This document shows positions 7,729 to 16,036 of a stretch of 64,000 nucleotides of DNA, one piece after another. The translations under genes and the position numbers were made by a program. How positions within the stretch are numbered: position 1 is the first letter of the stretch; the number at the start of each line of letters is the position of its first letter. Source of the DNA: Streptomyces fructofermentans (lineage in GTDB: Bacteria; Actinomycetota; Actinomycetes; Streptomycetales; Streptomycetaceae). Where the stretch lies: positions 140,974 through 204,973 of the forward strand of contig NZ_BMWD01000013.1 of the NCBI RefSeq assembly GCF_014651055.1. Direction: 5' to 3'. The notes under the pieces are model-generated. The model made no database searches. It had not been told where the DNA came from and was given only the letters and a program-made list of their open reading frames with translations.

Positions 7729-9272
7729 GGGGCGGCCTCCGGGTGCGCGGCGAGCAGGGTCTCGACGGTGTCGGCCTCCGCGGCGGTCTTGTCCTCGCGG
7801 TAGCGCACGACGCGGGCGAAGCGGAGCGTCACACCCGCCGGATAGCGCGTGGAACGCTGCAGACCGTCGTACGCGATCTCCACGACCAGCTCGGGCCGTA
7901 CGGTCACCACATGCCCGCCGTCCTCCATGGCGAGCCCCCGCAGCCGCTCGGTCTGCCAGGCCAGCATCGCGTCCGTCATGCCCTTGAACGTCTTGCCGAG
8001 CATCACGAACGAGCCGTCCGCGCCACGCGCCCCCAGATGCAGGTTGGAGAGCTTTCCCGTGCGCCGCCCGTGCCCCCACTCGGCGGCCAGCACGACCAGG
8101 TCCAGCGTGTGCACCGGCTTCACCTTGAGCCAGGACGCGCCGCGCCGCCCGGCGCTGTACGGGGCGTCCAGGGCCTTCAGCACCACCCCCTCGTGACCGC
8201 GCGCCAGAGTGTCGGCGAGGAACCGTTCCGCGGCGGCCCCGGCCCCCTCGTCGGCCGGGTCGGCCACGACGACGCGCCGGACACGCATCGGCTCGGGCAC
8301 CAGCCCCTCCAGCTCCGTACGGCGCTCGGCGAAGGGCAGGTCGAGCAGGTCGCGGCCGTCCACCGACAGGGCGTCGAAGAAGACGGGGGAGACGGGCACC
8401 GCCTCCGCGGCCGACGCCACGTCCACCCGCGAACCCACCCGCCCGGCCGTCTCCTGGAACGAGCGGGGCCGCCCGTCCGCGCCCAGCGCGAGGACCTCGC
8501 CGTCCAGGACGAACCGCTCGCCCCGCAGCCCGCGCACCGCGGCGGCGACCTCCGGCAACCGGTCGGTGATGTCGTCCAGGGTGCGCGTGTACAGGTGCAC
8601 GGAGTCGCCGTCGCGGTGGACCTGGACCCGGATGCCGTCCAGCTTCTCCTCCACCGCGCAGGCACCCAGCCTCTCCACCCCCTCGGCGACCGAGCGGGCG
8701 CTGTGCGCCAGCATCGGCAGGACCGGACGCCCGACGGTCAGCCGGAACTCGCCGAGCACCTCCGGCCCCCCGGCGAGCAGCCGCCGCGCCACCGCCGGGA
8801 GCGACCCGGCCAGCATCACCGCCCGCCGCACGCCGTCCGGGGGCGCGCCGGTCGCCCGGGCCAGGCCCTCGACGGCGACCGCGTCGAGCGCCCCCTGGCG
8901 CACCTCGCCGCCGATCAGGCCGAGCAGGAACCGCTGCTCGGCGGCGGTGGCCGAGCCCATGAGGTCCGCGACCAGCCGGGCCCGCTCGGCCTGCGAACCC
9001 GGGCCGGACACCTCCGCGAGCCGGGAGAGGCGGGCGTCGACCTCCAGGACGGTGAGCGTGGGCTCCTCGGCCGGCGGCACGGGCGCGGACAGGATCTTCC
9101 AGCCGACGCCCAGCCGGCCCTGCGGCAGGCGGCCCGCCAGGTACGGGATGACGACGGGCGCGTCCTCCGCCCCGGCGTCCCGGAACAGCTCCGCGAGCAG
9201 AGCGATCTTCCGGGACCGCGCCGAGGTGGCGGCGACCTCCTGGGACACGTGGGCGAGCCGGCTCAGCAGCAT
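7725..9272 (-). CDS. lig: ATP-dependent DNA ligase
   Basis: Seals nicks in DNA through a lysyl-AMP intermediate. The 515-residue enzyme has an N-terminal alpha-helical DNA-binding domain (about 1-200, LLSRLAHVSQEVAATSAR...). The adenylation domain follows, with motif I EEKLDGIRVQVH (Lys nucleophile near 210), motif III FVLDGEVLA, motif IV EGVVLKALDAPY and motif V SWLKVKP, then an OB domain ending in VTLRFARVVRYRED. Domain order and size match the LigB-type ligases of actinobacteria and archaea, not LigC/LigD. ATG 9272 was chosen because the frame upstream is Arg-rich and lacks a signal. It overlaps the NUDIX gene by 4 nt. Confidence 0.9.
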   Translation of the reverse strand: MLLSRLAHVSQEVAATSARSRKIALLAELFRDAGAEDAPVVIPYLAGRLPQGRLGVGWKILSAPVPPAEEPTLTVLEVDARLSRLAEVSGPGSQAERARLVADLMGSATAAEQRFLLGLIGGEVRQGALDAVAVEGLARATGAPPDGVRRAVMLAGSLPAVARRLLAGGPEVLGEFRLTVGRPVLPMLAHSARSVAEGVERLGACAVEEKLDGIRVQVHRDGDSVHLYTRTLDDITDRLPEVAAAVRGLRGERFVLDGEVLALGADGRPRSFQETAGRVGSRVDVASAAEAVPVSPVFFDALSVDGRDLLDLPFAERRTELEGLVPEPMRVRRVVVADPADEGAGAAAERFLADTLARGHEGVVLKALDAPYSAGRRGASWLKVKPVHTLDLVVLAAEWGHGRRTGKLSNLHLGARGADGSFVMLGKTFKGMTDAMLAWQTERLRGLAMEDGGHVVTVRPELVVEIAYDGLQRSTRYPAGVTLRFARVVRYREDKTAAEADTVETLLAAHPEAAP

Positions 9273-9458
9273 GCAGCCATCGTGCAACGCGGGGGCCCGC
9301 CGCACACCCGGGCGCCCGCGCCCGCCCCGCCACGACCCCGGCGGCCTCCTGCGGCCAAGAGAGCCGTGCCCCTCCCGCAGCCGCCTGTCCCGCACTCCGT
9401 CCGTGCCCACGCGGGCCCACGCGGGCCCACCGGAACCGGCGGCCCCTCCGCACTCGGT

Positions 9459-9492
9459 GCCCGCACCGGGCCACCGGTGGCCCGGTGCGGGC
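9459..9492. terminator. perfect 34-nt palindrome, terminator
   Basis: Arms 9459-9475 and 9476-9492 are perfectly complementary with no spacer, 5 nt beyond the stop of the flavoprotein gene. The rest of 9273-9497 holds only direct repeats of a GCGGGCCCAC type and no gene. Confidence 0.8.
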
Positions 9493-9497
9493 CGCGG

Positions 9498-10433
9498 CTA
9501 GCTCCCGGTGGACGCGTCCAGGTCCGCGAAGAGCAGCTCGCCGTTGATCGTGGCACCCGCCCGGTAACCGCCGCTCGCCGCGTTCACGACCTGCTCGGCG
9601 AACCCGGTCGCGTTGCCCGCCGCCCAGACGCCCGGCACCGAGGTCAGGCCCGTCGCGTCCACCACGGGATACGCGCCGAACGGCGTCTCCTCCAGCTCGG
9701 CGCCCAGCCGCTCCAGCAGCCCCGTGCGCGGAACGGCCCGCGGCGCCACGAACAGCACCGAACGCGCGTGCACCGTGCCGTCCGCCAGGCGCACCCCGGT
9801 GAGCCGGTCGTCCTCGACGGCCAGACCGGCGACCTCGCCCGGCACCACGGAGACCCCGGCCGCCGCCAGCCTGCGCAGGTCCTCGTCCGCGAGCCCGTCC
9901 TCGGACACCGTGTGCAGGAACAGGACCACGTCCTTGGACCACTGCGAGACCATCAGCGCCTGGTGCACGCCCATCGGGCTCGTGGCCAGCACGCCGAAGG
10001 CCCGGTCCCGTACCTCCCACCCGTGGCAGTACGGGCAGTGCAGGACGTCCCGGCCGAACCGCTCGGCCACCCCCGGCACCTCCGGAAGCTCGTCCGCGAG
10101 CCCGGTGCCGACGAACAGCCGGCGCGCGCGCACCGTGCGCCCGCCCTCCAGCGTCACGTCGAACTCGCCGTCCGCGTCCCGCACCACGTCCAGCACCCAG
10201 TCCCGTACGAGCTCGACGCCGTAGCGGGCGATCTCCTCGCGCCCCACGGCCAGGAACTCCCCCGGCGACATCCCGTCCCGCGACAGATAGCCCTGCATGT
10301 GCGCCGCCGGCGCGTTGCGCGGCTCGCCGCCGTCGACGACGAGCACCCGGCGCCGCGCACGGCCCAGGACGAGCGCGGCGGAGAGCCCCGCCGCACCGCC
10401 GCCGACGACGACCACTTCGTACCTCTCGGTCAT
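9498..10433 (-). CDS. NAD(P)/FAD-dependent oxidoreductase, thioredoxin-reductase-like
   Basis: A 311-residue two-dinucleotide-fold flavoprotein. The FAD-binding GGGAAGLSAALVLGRA lies at about 11-26, the second GxGxxG region is around the middle, and a redox-type CPYCHGWEVRD (CxxC) lies near 140. The CPYCHG form and the small size match the thioredoxin-reductase-like family that lacks a known thioredoxin partner. The closing FAD motif is SVPGVWAAGNATGF. It starts at ATG 10433 with GGTGGAGGTGGT upstream and diverges from an XRE-cupin regulator with 78 nt between, so that regulator probably controls it. Substrate unknown. Confidence 0.88.
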   Translation of the reverse strand: MTERYEVVVVGGGAAGLSAALVLGRARRRVLVVDGGEPRNAPAAHMQGYLSRDGMSPGEFLAVGREEIARYGVELVRDWVLDVVRDADGEFDVTLEGGRTVRARRLFVGTGLADELPEVPGVAERFGRDVLHCPYCHGWEVRDRAFGVLATSPMGVHQALMVSQWSKDVVLFLHTVSEDGLADEDLRRLAAAGVSVVPGEVAGLAVEDDRLTGVRLADGTVHARSVLFVAPRAVPRTGLLERLGAELEETPFGAYPVVDATGLTSVPGVWAAGNATGFAEQVVNAASGGYRAGATINGELLFADLDASTGS

Positions 10434-10476
10434 GGTGACCACCTCCACCACCGAAGGTCCTCCCGGCCCTGCCATA

Positions 10477-10505
10477 TTGACAAACAGCTTTGCCGAAACT
10501 GCAAT
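10477..10505 (+). promoter_or_regulatory. promoter-like sequence between flavoprotein and XRE-cupin genes
   Basis: A consensus -35 TTGACA (10477-10482) lies 17 nt before TGCAAT (10500-10505), directly ahead of the regulator start at 10512. An imperfect palindrome AGCTTTGCCGAAACT lies between the boxes and could be the regulator's operator. The interval is conspicuously AT-rich for this genome. Confidence 0.5.
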
Positions 10506-10511
10506 ACGGGC

Positions 10512-11189
10512 ATGAACGAGCACGAGGAACGCGACGACCGCCACGACCGCGACGAGCGTGACGAACAGGAGGAGCGGCACGAGCACGAAGGCCGCGAGGA
10601 CCACGGGGAAGCCGGCACCGACGAGGTCCTCGCCGAGGTCGGCCCGCGCCTGCGCCGCATCCGCAAGGAGCGCGGCGCCACCCTCGCCGGACTGTCCACC
10701 GCCACCGGCATCTCCGTGAGCACCCTCTCCCGCCTCGAGTCCGGACTGCGCAAACCCAGCCTCGAACTCCTGCTGCCCATCGCCCGCGCCCACCAGGTCC
10801 CGCTCGACGAACTCGTGGGCGCGCCGCCCGTGGGCGACCCGCGCGTCCGGTCCAAGCCCATCGTCCGGTACGGCCGCACGCACTGGCCGCTCACCCGTCA
10901 GCCCGGCGGACTCCAGGCGTTCAAGGTGCTCGAACCCATGCGCAACGACGAGCCGGAGCCCCGCACCCACGAGGGCTACGAATGGCTCTACGTGCTCTCC
11001 GGGCGGCTGCGCCTCGTCCTCGGCGACCACGACGTGGTGCTGAGCGCGGGAGAGGCCGCCGAGTTCGACACGCGGGTCCCGCACTGGTTCGGATCGACGG
11101 GGGAGGGGCCGGTGGAGTTCCTGAGCCTGTTCGGACCGCAGGGCGAGCGGATGCACGTGAGGGCGCGCCCGTCCACCCGGCGACCGTGA
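10512..11189 (+). CDS. XRE family regulator with C-terminal cupin domain
   Basis: A 225-residue transcription factor. Residues 1-38 are an unusual tail made almost only of Asp, Glu, His and Arg (DDRHDRDERDEQEERHEHEG). A lambda-repressor-type helix-turn-helix follows at about 40-103 (RIRKERGATLAGLSTATGISVSTLSRLESG), and a cupin ligand domain lies at about 150-210 (HEGYEWLYVLSGRLRLVLGD, ending FLSLFGPQG). This XRE-cupin design usually senses a small molecule and controls a neighbouring catabolic or redox gene, here the divergent flavoprotein. The stop is followed by about 300 nt before the next gene. The charged tail could also bind metal; that is speculation. Confidence 0.88.
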   Translation: MNEHEERDDRHDRDERDEQEERHEHEGREDHGEAGTDEVLAEVGPRLRRIRKERGATLAGLSTATGISVSTLSRLESGLRKPSLELLLPIARAHQVPLDELVGAPPVGDPRVRSKPIVRYGRTHWPLTRQPGGLQAFKVLEPMRNDEPEPRTHEGYEWLYVLSGRLRLVLGDHDVVLSAGEAAEFDTRVPHWFGSTGEGPVEFLSLFGPQGERMHVRARPSTRRP

Positions 11190-11201
11190 CGGACGAGACT
11201 G

Positions 11202-11239
11202 TTCCCTGATCGGCAAGCGACCGCTTAGTATGCGGTGGA
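11202..11239 (+). promoter_or_regulatory. promoter and palindromic operator for the MDR/acyl-CoA dehydrogenase operon
   Basis: AAGCG-AC-CGCTT (11215-11226) and ACCGC-TTAGTAT-GCGGT (11220-11236) are overlapping inverted repeats. They cover TAGTAT (11226-11231), a good -10 element, with TTCCCT (11202-11207) as a weak -35. This gives a leader of about 250 nt before the gene at 11486, in which I see no other structure or ORF with a ribosome-binding site. The overlap of repeat and -10 points to repression. Confidence 0.55.
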
Positions 11240-11485
11240 GCCCGTTCGGACGGCACGGAAGCCGACGGGGCACGCGGACACCGAGGGCCCGGTCGCGGTC
11301 GGCGCACCGGCACCCGCCGCGGGCCCCCGACGCGAACGGCCCGACGTGAACGCCACCGGGGCGCACAGGACGCCCCGGCGCGGACCCACGCCCGACGACG
11401 CCCGCACGCCCCGACGGCGCACGGACGTCCGGGCGGACACGTCCCCGAGGCGAACGAAACGAACACAGTCCCGTGGAGGCCCCGC

Positions 11486-12463
11486 ATGCAGGCATGGCAA
11501 GTGCGTCAGACCGGTGAGCCCGGCGAGGTGATGCGCCTCGCGGACGTGGAGCGACCCGTCCCCGGCGACGGGCAGGTCCTCCTCAAGGTGCGCGCCGCGA
11601 ACATCAACTTCCCGGACGCCCTGATGTGCCGCGGCCAGTACCAGGTCAGGCCGCCGATGCCGTTCACCCCCGGCGTCGAGATCTGCGGCGAGACCGAGGA
11701 CGGCCGACGCGTCATCGCCAACCCCGCCCTCCCGCACGGAGGCTTCGCCGAATACGCCGTCGCGGACTCCGCGGCACTGCTGCCCGCCCCCGAGTCGCTC
11801 GACGACGCCGAGGCCGCCGCCCTGCACATCGGCTACCAGACCGGCTGGTTCGGCCTCCACCGGCGCGCACACCTGGAAGCCGGCGAGACCCTGCTCGTGC
11901 ACGCCGCCGCCGGCGGAGTCGGCTCCGCCGCCGTGCAGCTCGGCAAGGCCGCCGGCGCCCGTGTCATCGGCGTGGTCGGCGGCGCCGACAAGGTCGCCGT
12001 CGCCCGCGAACTCGGCTGCGACGTGGTCGTCGACCGCCGGACCGAGGACGTCGTCGCCGCCGTCAAGGAAGCCACCGGCGGCCGGGGCGCCGACGTCGTC
12101 TACGACCCCGTCGGCGGCGACGCCTACACGCAGTCCACCAAGGTCGTCGCCTTCGAGGGCCGCATCGTCGTCGTCGGCTTCGCCAGTGGCACCATCCCCA
12201 ACCCGGGCCTCAACCACGCCCTCGTGAAGAACTACGCCATCCTGGGCCTGCACTGGGGCCTCTACAACACCAAGAACCCCAAACTCGTCCTGCACTGCCA
12301 CGAGCAGCTCACCGAACTCGCCGCCCGCGGCGCGATCAAGCCGCTCATCAGCGAACGCGTAGCGCTCAGCGGTGCCGCCGACGCCGTCCAGCGAGTGGCC
12401 GACGGCGTCACCACCGGCCGCGTCACCGTGCTGCCCGCCCTGCGGAACGGAGCCGGCGCATGA
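11486..12463 (+). CDS. NADPH:quinone oxidoreductase-like zinc-free MDR enzyme
   Basis: A 325-residue medium-chain dehydrogenase/reductase. The N-terminal GroES-like part contains AANINFPDALMCRGQY and PFTPGVEICGE; the catalytic zinc cysteines of alcohol dehydrogenases are absent. The nucleotide-binding VHAAAGGVGSAAVQLGKAAGA lies near 140, and KPLISERVALSGAADAVQRVADG closes it, as in QorA-type enzymes. It starts with ATG 11486 behind GTGGAGG. Its stop overlaps the next acyl-CoA dehydrogenase start (ATGA), so the three genes to 14885 form one translationally coupled operon. The role is probably reduction of an enoyl-type or quinone substrate in the same acyl degradation route. Confidence 0.87.
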   Translation: MQAWQVRQTGEPGEVMRLADVERPVPGDGQVLLKVRAANINFPDALMCRGQYQVRPPMPFTPGVEICGETEDGRRVIANPALPHGGFAEYAVADSAALLPAPESLDDAEAAALHIGYQTGWFGLHRRAHLEAGETLLVHAAAGGVGSAAVQLGKAAGARVIGVVGGADKVAVARELGCDVVVDRRTEDVVAAVKEATGGRGADVVYDPVGGDAYTQSTKVVAFEGRIVVVGFASGTIPNPGLNHALVKNYAILGLHWGLYNTKNPKLVLHCHEQLTELAARGAIKPLISERVALSGAADAVQRVADGVTTGRVTVLPALRNGAGA

Positions 12464-13641
12464 CCGACGCCGCCGAACTCCGCCGCCGCACCGCCGAGTT
12501 GCTCGCGGCCAACCCGCCCGCGACCACCGACCGCCTCGACTTCCTCAAAGCCCGCTTCGACGCCGGACTGGCCTGGGTGCACTACCCCGAGGGCCTCGGC
12601 GGCCTCGCCGCCCCACGCTCCCTCCAAGCCGTCGTCGACACCGAACTGGAGGCCGCGGGCGCCCCCGACAACGACCCCCGGCGCATCGGCATCGGCCTCG
12701 GCATGGCGGCCCCGACCATCCTCGGCTACGGCACCGACGAGCAGAAGCGCCGCTTCCTGCGACCCCTGTGGGTCGGCGAGGAAGTCTGGTGCCAGCTCTT
12801 CAGCGAACCCGGCGCCGGCTCCGACCTCGCGGCACTCGGCACCCGAGCCGTACGCGAGGGCGACGACTGGATCGTCAACGGCCAGAAGGTGTGGACGTCC
12901 AGCGCCCACGTCGCCCGCTGGGCCATCCTCATCGCCCGCACCGACCCCGACCGGCCCAAGCACCGCGGCATCACCTACTTCGTCTGCGACATGACCGACC
13001 CCGGCGTCGACGTGCGGCCCCTGCGCCAGATCACCGGCGAGGCCGAGTTCAACGAGGTGTTCCTCACCGACGTCCGCATCCCCGACGCGCACCGCCTCGG
13101 CGAGGTCGGCGACGGCTGGCGCGTCGCCCAGACCACGCTCATGAACGAACGCGTCTCCATCGGCGGCATGCGCATCCCGCGCGAGGGCGGCATGATCGGC
13201 CCCGTCTCGAAGACCTGGCGCGAGCGGCCCGAACTGCGCACCGCGGACCTGCACCAGCGCCTGCTCACACTCTGGGTCGACGCCGAGGTCGCCCGCCTCA
13301 CCGGCGAACGTCTCCGGCAGCAGATGGTCGCCGGCCAGCCGGGACCCGAGGGCTCCGGCATGAAACTCGCCTTCGCCCGCCTCAACCAGGAGATCAGCGG
13401 CCTGGAGGTCGAACTCCGCGGCGAGGAAGGCCTCCTGTACGACGACTGGACGATGCGCCGGCCCGAACTCGTCGACTTCACCGGCCGTGACGCCGGATAC
13501 CGCTACCTCCGCTCCAAGGGCAACAGCATCGAGGGCGGGACCAGCGAGGTTTTGCTGAACATCGTCGCCGAACGCGTGCTGGGACTGCCCTCCGAGCCGC
13601 GCACCGACAAGGACGTCGCCTGGAAGGACCTCGCACGATGA
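12460..13641 (+). CDS. acyl-CoA dehydrogenase, subunit with catalytic glutamate
   Basis: A 393-residue acyl-CoA dehydrogenase. It has CQLFSEPGAGSDLAAL (mid domain, FAD/substrate), NGQKVWTSSAHVARWAILIART and a C-terminal IEGGTSEVLLNIVAERVLGLP segment that supplies the catalytic glutamate. The N-terminal helical domain is FadE-like (LGGLAAPRSLQAVVDTELEAAGAPDN). The start overlaps the preceding stop by 4 nt, and the stop overlaps the next start by 4 nt. Together with the following gene it resembles the paired alpha/beta dehydrogenases of actinobacterial steroid or branched side-chain degradation, in which only one subunit is catalytic. The true substrate is unknown. Confidence 0.9.
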   Translation: MTDAAELRRRTAELLAANPPATTDRLDFLKARFDAGLAWVHYPEGLGGLAAPRSLQAVVDTELEAAGAPDNDPRRIGIGLGMAAPTILGYGTDEQKRRFLRPLWVGEEVWCQLFSEPGAGSDLAALGTRAVREGDDWIVNGQKVWTSSAHVARWAILIARTDPDRPKHRGITYFVCDMTDPGVDVRPLRQITGEAEFNEVFLTDVRIPDAHRLGEVGDGWRVAQTTLMNERVSIGGMRIPREGGMIGPVSKTWRERPELRTADLHQRLLTLWVDAEVARLTGERLRQQMVAGQPGPEGSGMKLAFARLNQEISGLEVELRGEEGLLYDDWTMRRPELVDFTGRDAGYRYLRSKGNSIEGGTSEVLLNIVAERVLGLPSEPRTDKDVAWKDLAR

Positions 13642-14885
13642 GCCCCGAGAGCCCCGAGAGCCTGGCAGGCACCGAGAGCCCCGCGACTCCCCGGAGCCCC
13701 GGGGCCACCGCCCGCTCCGGCAACCCGAACGGCACCGACAACCCGAACGGCTCCGACAACCCGAACGGCTCCGGCAACCCGGTGGGAAAGACGCCCGACC
13801 TGCTGTACTCGGAGGACGAGGAAGCGCTCCGCGCCGCCGTACGCGACCTCCTCACCGACCAGTGCGACGCACCCGCCGTCATCGCCCGCACCGAGTCGGA
13901 CCGGCCGCACGACCCCGAGCTGTGGAAAGCCCTCGGCGACAGCATGGGCCTCGCGGGACTCCTCGTCCCCGAAGCACTCGGCGGCCAGGGCGCCACCCAC
14001 CGCGAAGCAGCCGTCGTACTCGAGGAGTTGGGGCGTTTCGTCGCCCCCGTCCCCTACCTCACCAGCGCCGTCGTCGCCACCGAGGCACTGCTCGCCTGCG
14101 ACAGCGACGCCGCCACCACCCTGCTCACCGCACTGGCCACCGGCCGCACGACCGGCGCACTCGCCGTACCGCTGTCCGCCGGACCCGCCGCACCCCTCAA
14201 GGCCGTACGCCACCAAGACGGCACCCTGCACGGAGAGTTGACCGGCATCGCCGACGCGGCCACCGCCGACGTACTGCTCGTCCCCGGCGACGACGGCGCC
14301 CTGTACGCCGTCGACACCGACGCCCCCGGCGTCACCGTCACCGCGCAGACCGCCCTCGACCTCACCCGCCCCATCGCCCGTGTGAGCCTCGACGCCGCCC
14401 CCGCCCGACGCCTCACCCCGGACGCGGAAACAGCCGTACACCGCGCACTGCGAGCCGGCGCCGGACTGCTCGCCTCCGAACAACTCGGCCTCGCAGACTG
14501 GTGCTTGACCGAGACCGTCCGCTACCTCAAGGAACGCAAGCAGTTCAACCGCCCGGTCGGCGGATTCCAGTCCATCAAGCACCGGCTCGCCCAGGTGTGG
14601 CTGGAAGTCGTCAACACCCGCGCCGCCGCCCGCAACGCCGCCGACGCACTGGCCACCCGGAGCCCCGACACGGACATCGCAGTCGCCGTCGCCCAGGCGT
14701 ACGCCGCACCCGTCGCCGTCCACGCGGCCGAGGAGGCACTCCAACTCCACGGCGGCATCGGCATGACCTGGGAACACCCCGCCCACCTCTACCTGAAGCG
14801 CGCCAAGGCCGACTCGATCGCCTACGGCACCGCGGGCCGTCACCGCGAGGCCCTGGCCGAGTTGGTCGACCTCCAGGCACCCTGA
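13638..14885 (+). CDS. acyl-CoA dehydrogenase partner subunit lacking the GTSE motif
   Basis: A 415-residue acyl-CoA dehydrogenase homologue. The first ~50 residues are a low-complexity Pro/Ser/Gly/Asn tail containing three NPNG repeats. The fold starts at about residue 55 (LLYSEDEEALRAAVRDLL). FAD-contact segments RKQFNRPVGGFQSIKHRLAQVW and LQLHGGIGMTWEHPAHLYLKRAK are present. However, no GTSEIQ-type catalytic segment follows, so it probably pairs with the preceding subunit in an alpha2beta2 enzyme. It is coupled to that gene by an ATGA overlap and followed by a strong terminator. The tail may be a non-essential extension: an internal start past the repeats is possible, but no better ribosome-binding site is evident. 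Confidence 0.87.
   Translation: MSPESPESLAGTESPATPRSPGATARSGNPNGTDNPNGSDNPNGSGNPVGKTPDLLYSEDEEALRAAVRDLLTDQCDAPAVIARTESDRPHDPELWKALGDSMGLAGLLVPEALGGQGATHREAAVVLEELGRFVAPVPYLTSAVVATEALLACDSDAATTLLTALATGRTTGALAVPLSAGPAAPLKAVRHQDGTLHGELTGIADAATADVLLVPGDDGALYAVDTDAPGVTVTAQTALDLTRPIARVSLDAAPARRLTPDAETAVHRALRAGAGLLASEQLGLADWCLTETVRYLKERKQFNRPVGGFQSIKHRLAQVWLEVVNTRAAARNAADALATRSPDTDIAVAVAQAYAAPVAVHAAEEALQLHGGIGMTWEHPAHLYLKRAKADSIAYGTAGRHREALAELVDLQAP
13722..13787 (+). repeat. 18-nt tandem repeat coding for NPNG units
   Basis: Three near-identical 18-nt units (13722-13739, 13740-13757, 13758-13775) and a decayed fourth encode NPNGTD, NPNGSD, NPNGSG and NPVG in the N-terminal tail of the acyl-CoA dehydrogenase partner subunit. 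Confidence 0.9.
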
Positions 14886-14936
14886 CCCCGACCGGAGGAC
14901 CCCACGGGGCCACCGAACACCCCGGCACACACCGTA

Positions 14937-14978
14937 CGAAGGCCCGCTCCCATCCCCCCGGACAGGAGCGGGCCTTCG
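14937..14978 (+). terminator. strong terminator of the MDR/acyl-CoA dehydrogenase operon
   Basis: A perfect 14-bp stem (14937-14950 with 14965-14978) and 14-nt loop lie about 50 nt beyond the last stop codon. Confidence 0.85.
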
Positions 14979-15100
14979 CCGTGCCCGCACCGTGAACGAA
15001 CAGCGGCAGCTCGGCCAACTCCGCGCACACCACTGCTTCCCGGCACCTCCCCGACCCCATACTCCTGACGTCCCGTACGGCACTCCCCGGGAGGCAGAGC

Positions 15101-15964
15101 ATGGCCCTCACCACTCGCCGCAGAGCCCTCACCGTCCTCGGCGCCGCCCTCGCGACCGGCGCCGCCGCCACACCGGCCCAGGCCCTGACCGGCTCACGGA
15201 AGCACCACCCCCGCCCGCTCCGGCGGGCCCACGCGCACAACGACTACCTGCACCCCCGCCCCCTCCTCGACGCACTCGACCACCGCTTCACCAGCGTCGA
15301 AGCCGACATCTTCCTCGTCGGCGGAGAACTCCTCGTCGCCCACGACCCCGCCGACCTGGACCCCGCCCGCACCCTCGAATCCCTCTACCTCGCCCCACTC
15401 GCCGCCCGCGTCAGGGCCAACCACGGCTCGGTGTACCAAGGGCACCACCAACCACTCCAACTCCTCATCGACATCAAGACCGAAGGCGCGTCCACCTACC
15501 TCGAACTCGACCGCCGACTGCGCCGCCACCGCCACCTCTTCACCACCTACGCGCACGGCCGAGTCCGCCCCGGCCCCGTCACCGCGGTCGTCTCCGGCGA
15601 CCGCGCCGCGCGCACACCCATGGAGGCGCAGACCGTACGACGCGCCTTCTACGACGGCCGCCTCACCGACCTCGGCACCGCCGCACCGGCCTCCTTCGTC
15701 CCGCTCATCAGCGACAACTGGACCCTGAACTTCACCTGGCGCGGCATCGGCGCGTTCCCGGACACCGAGCGGCGGGAACTGCGGACCATCGTCTCGACGG
15801 CCCACTCCCGCGGACAACGCGTCCGCTTCTGGGCCACCCCCGACCTGCCCGGCCCCGAACGCGACGCGATCTGGAGCGAACTCGTCGCCGCCGGCGTCGA
15901 CCACCTCAACACCGACGACCTCGCCGGCCTCGAGGCCTTCCTCGCCGCCCACGACCGCCGCTAG
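15101..15964 (+). CDS. secreted glycerophosphodiester/PI-PLC-like phosphodiesterase
   Basis: A 287-residue exported protein. The N-terminus RRRALTVLGAALATGAAATPAQA is a Tat-type signal (three arginines before a hydrophobic stretch, cleavage near 29). The mature part begins RRAHAHNDYLHPRPL and continues SVEADIFLVGGELLVAHDP, matching the His and Glu/Asp metal-binding segments of the TIM-barrel phosphodiesterases. It ends AAGVDHLNTDDLAGL, again typical. It probably cleaves phosphodiester lipids or their head groups outside the cell, perhaps for phosphate supply; no PHO-box was recognised. A GGGAGGCAGAGC ribosome-binding site sits before ATG 15101. Confidence 0.85.
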   Translation: MALTTRRRALTVLGAALATGAAATPAQALTGSRKHHPRPLRRAHAHNDYLHPRPLLDALDHRFTSVEADIFLVGGELLVAHDPADLDPARTLESLYLAPLAARVRANHGSVYQGHHQPLQLLIDIKTEGASTYLELDRRLRRHRHLFTTYAHGRVRPGPVTAVVSGDRAARTPMEAQTVRRAFYDGRLTDLGTAAPASFVPLISDNWTLNFTWRGIGAFPDTERRELRTIVSTAHSRGQRVRFWATPDLPGPERDAIWSELVAAGVDHLNTDDLAGLEAFLAAHDRR

Positions 15965-16036
15965 CAAGGACCCGTCACACGCAGTCAACACACGTTCGGC
16001 GGACACGTCAGCCGCCCGGACGAACCTTCAGTTACG

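Noticed and set aside
7743..10511. + strand frame continuing upstream of the XRE-cupin regulator
   Set aside because: Opposite to DNA ligase and the flavoprotein; its composition is shadow-like. The regulator begins at 10512, at the domain's own start and behind a promoter.
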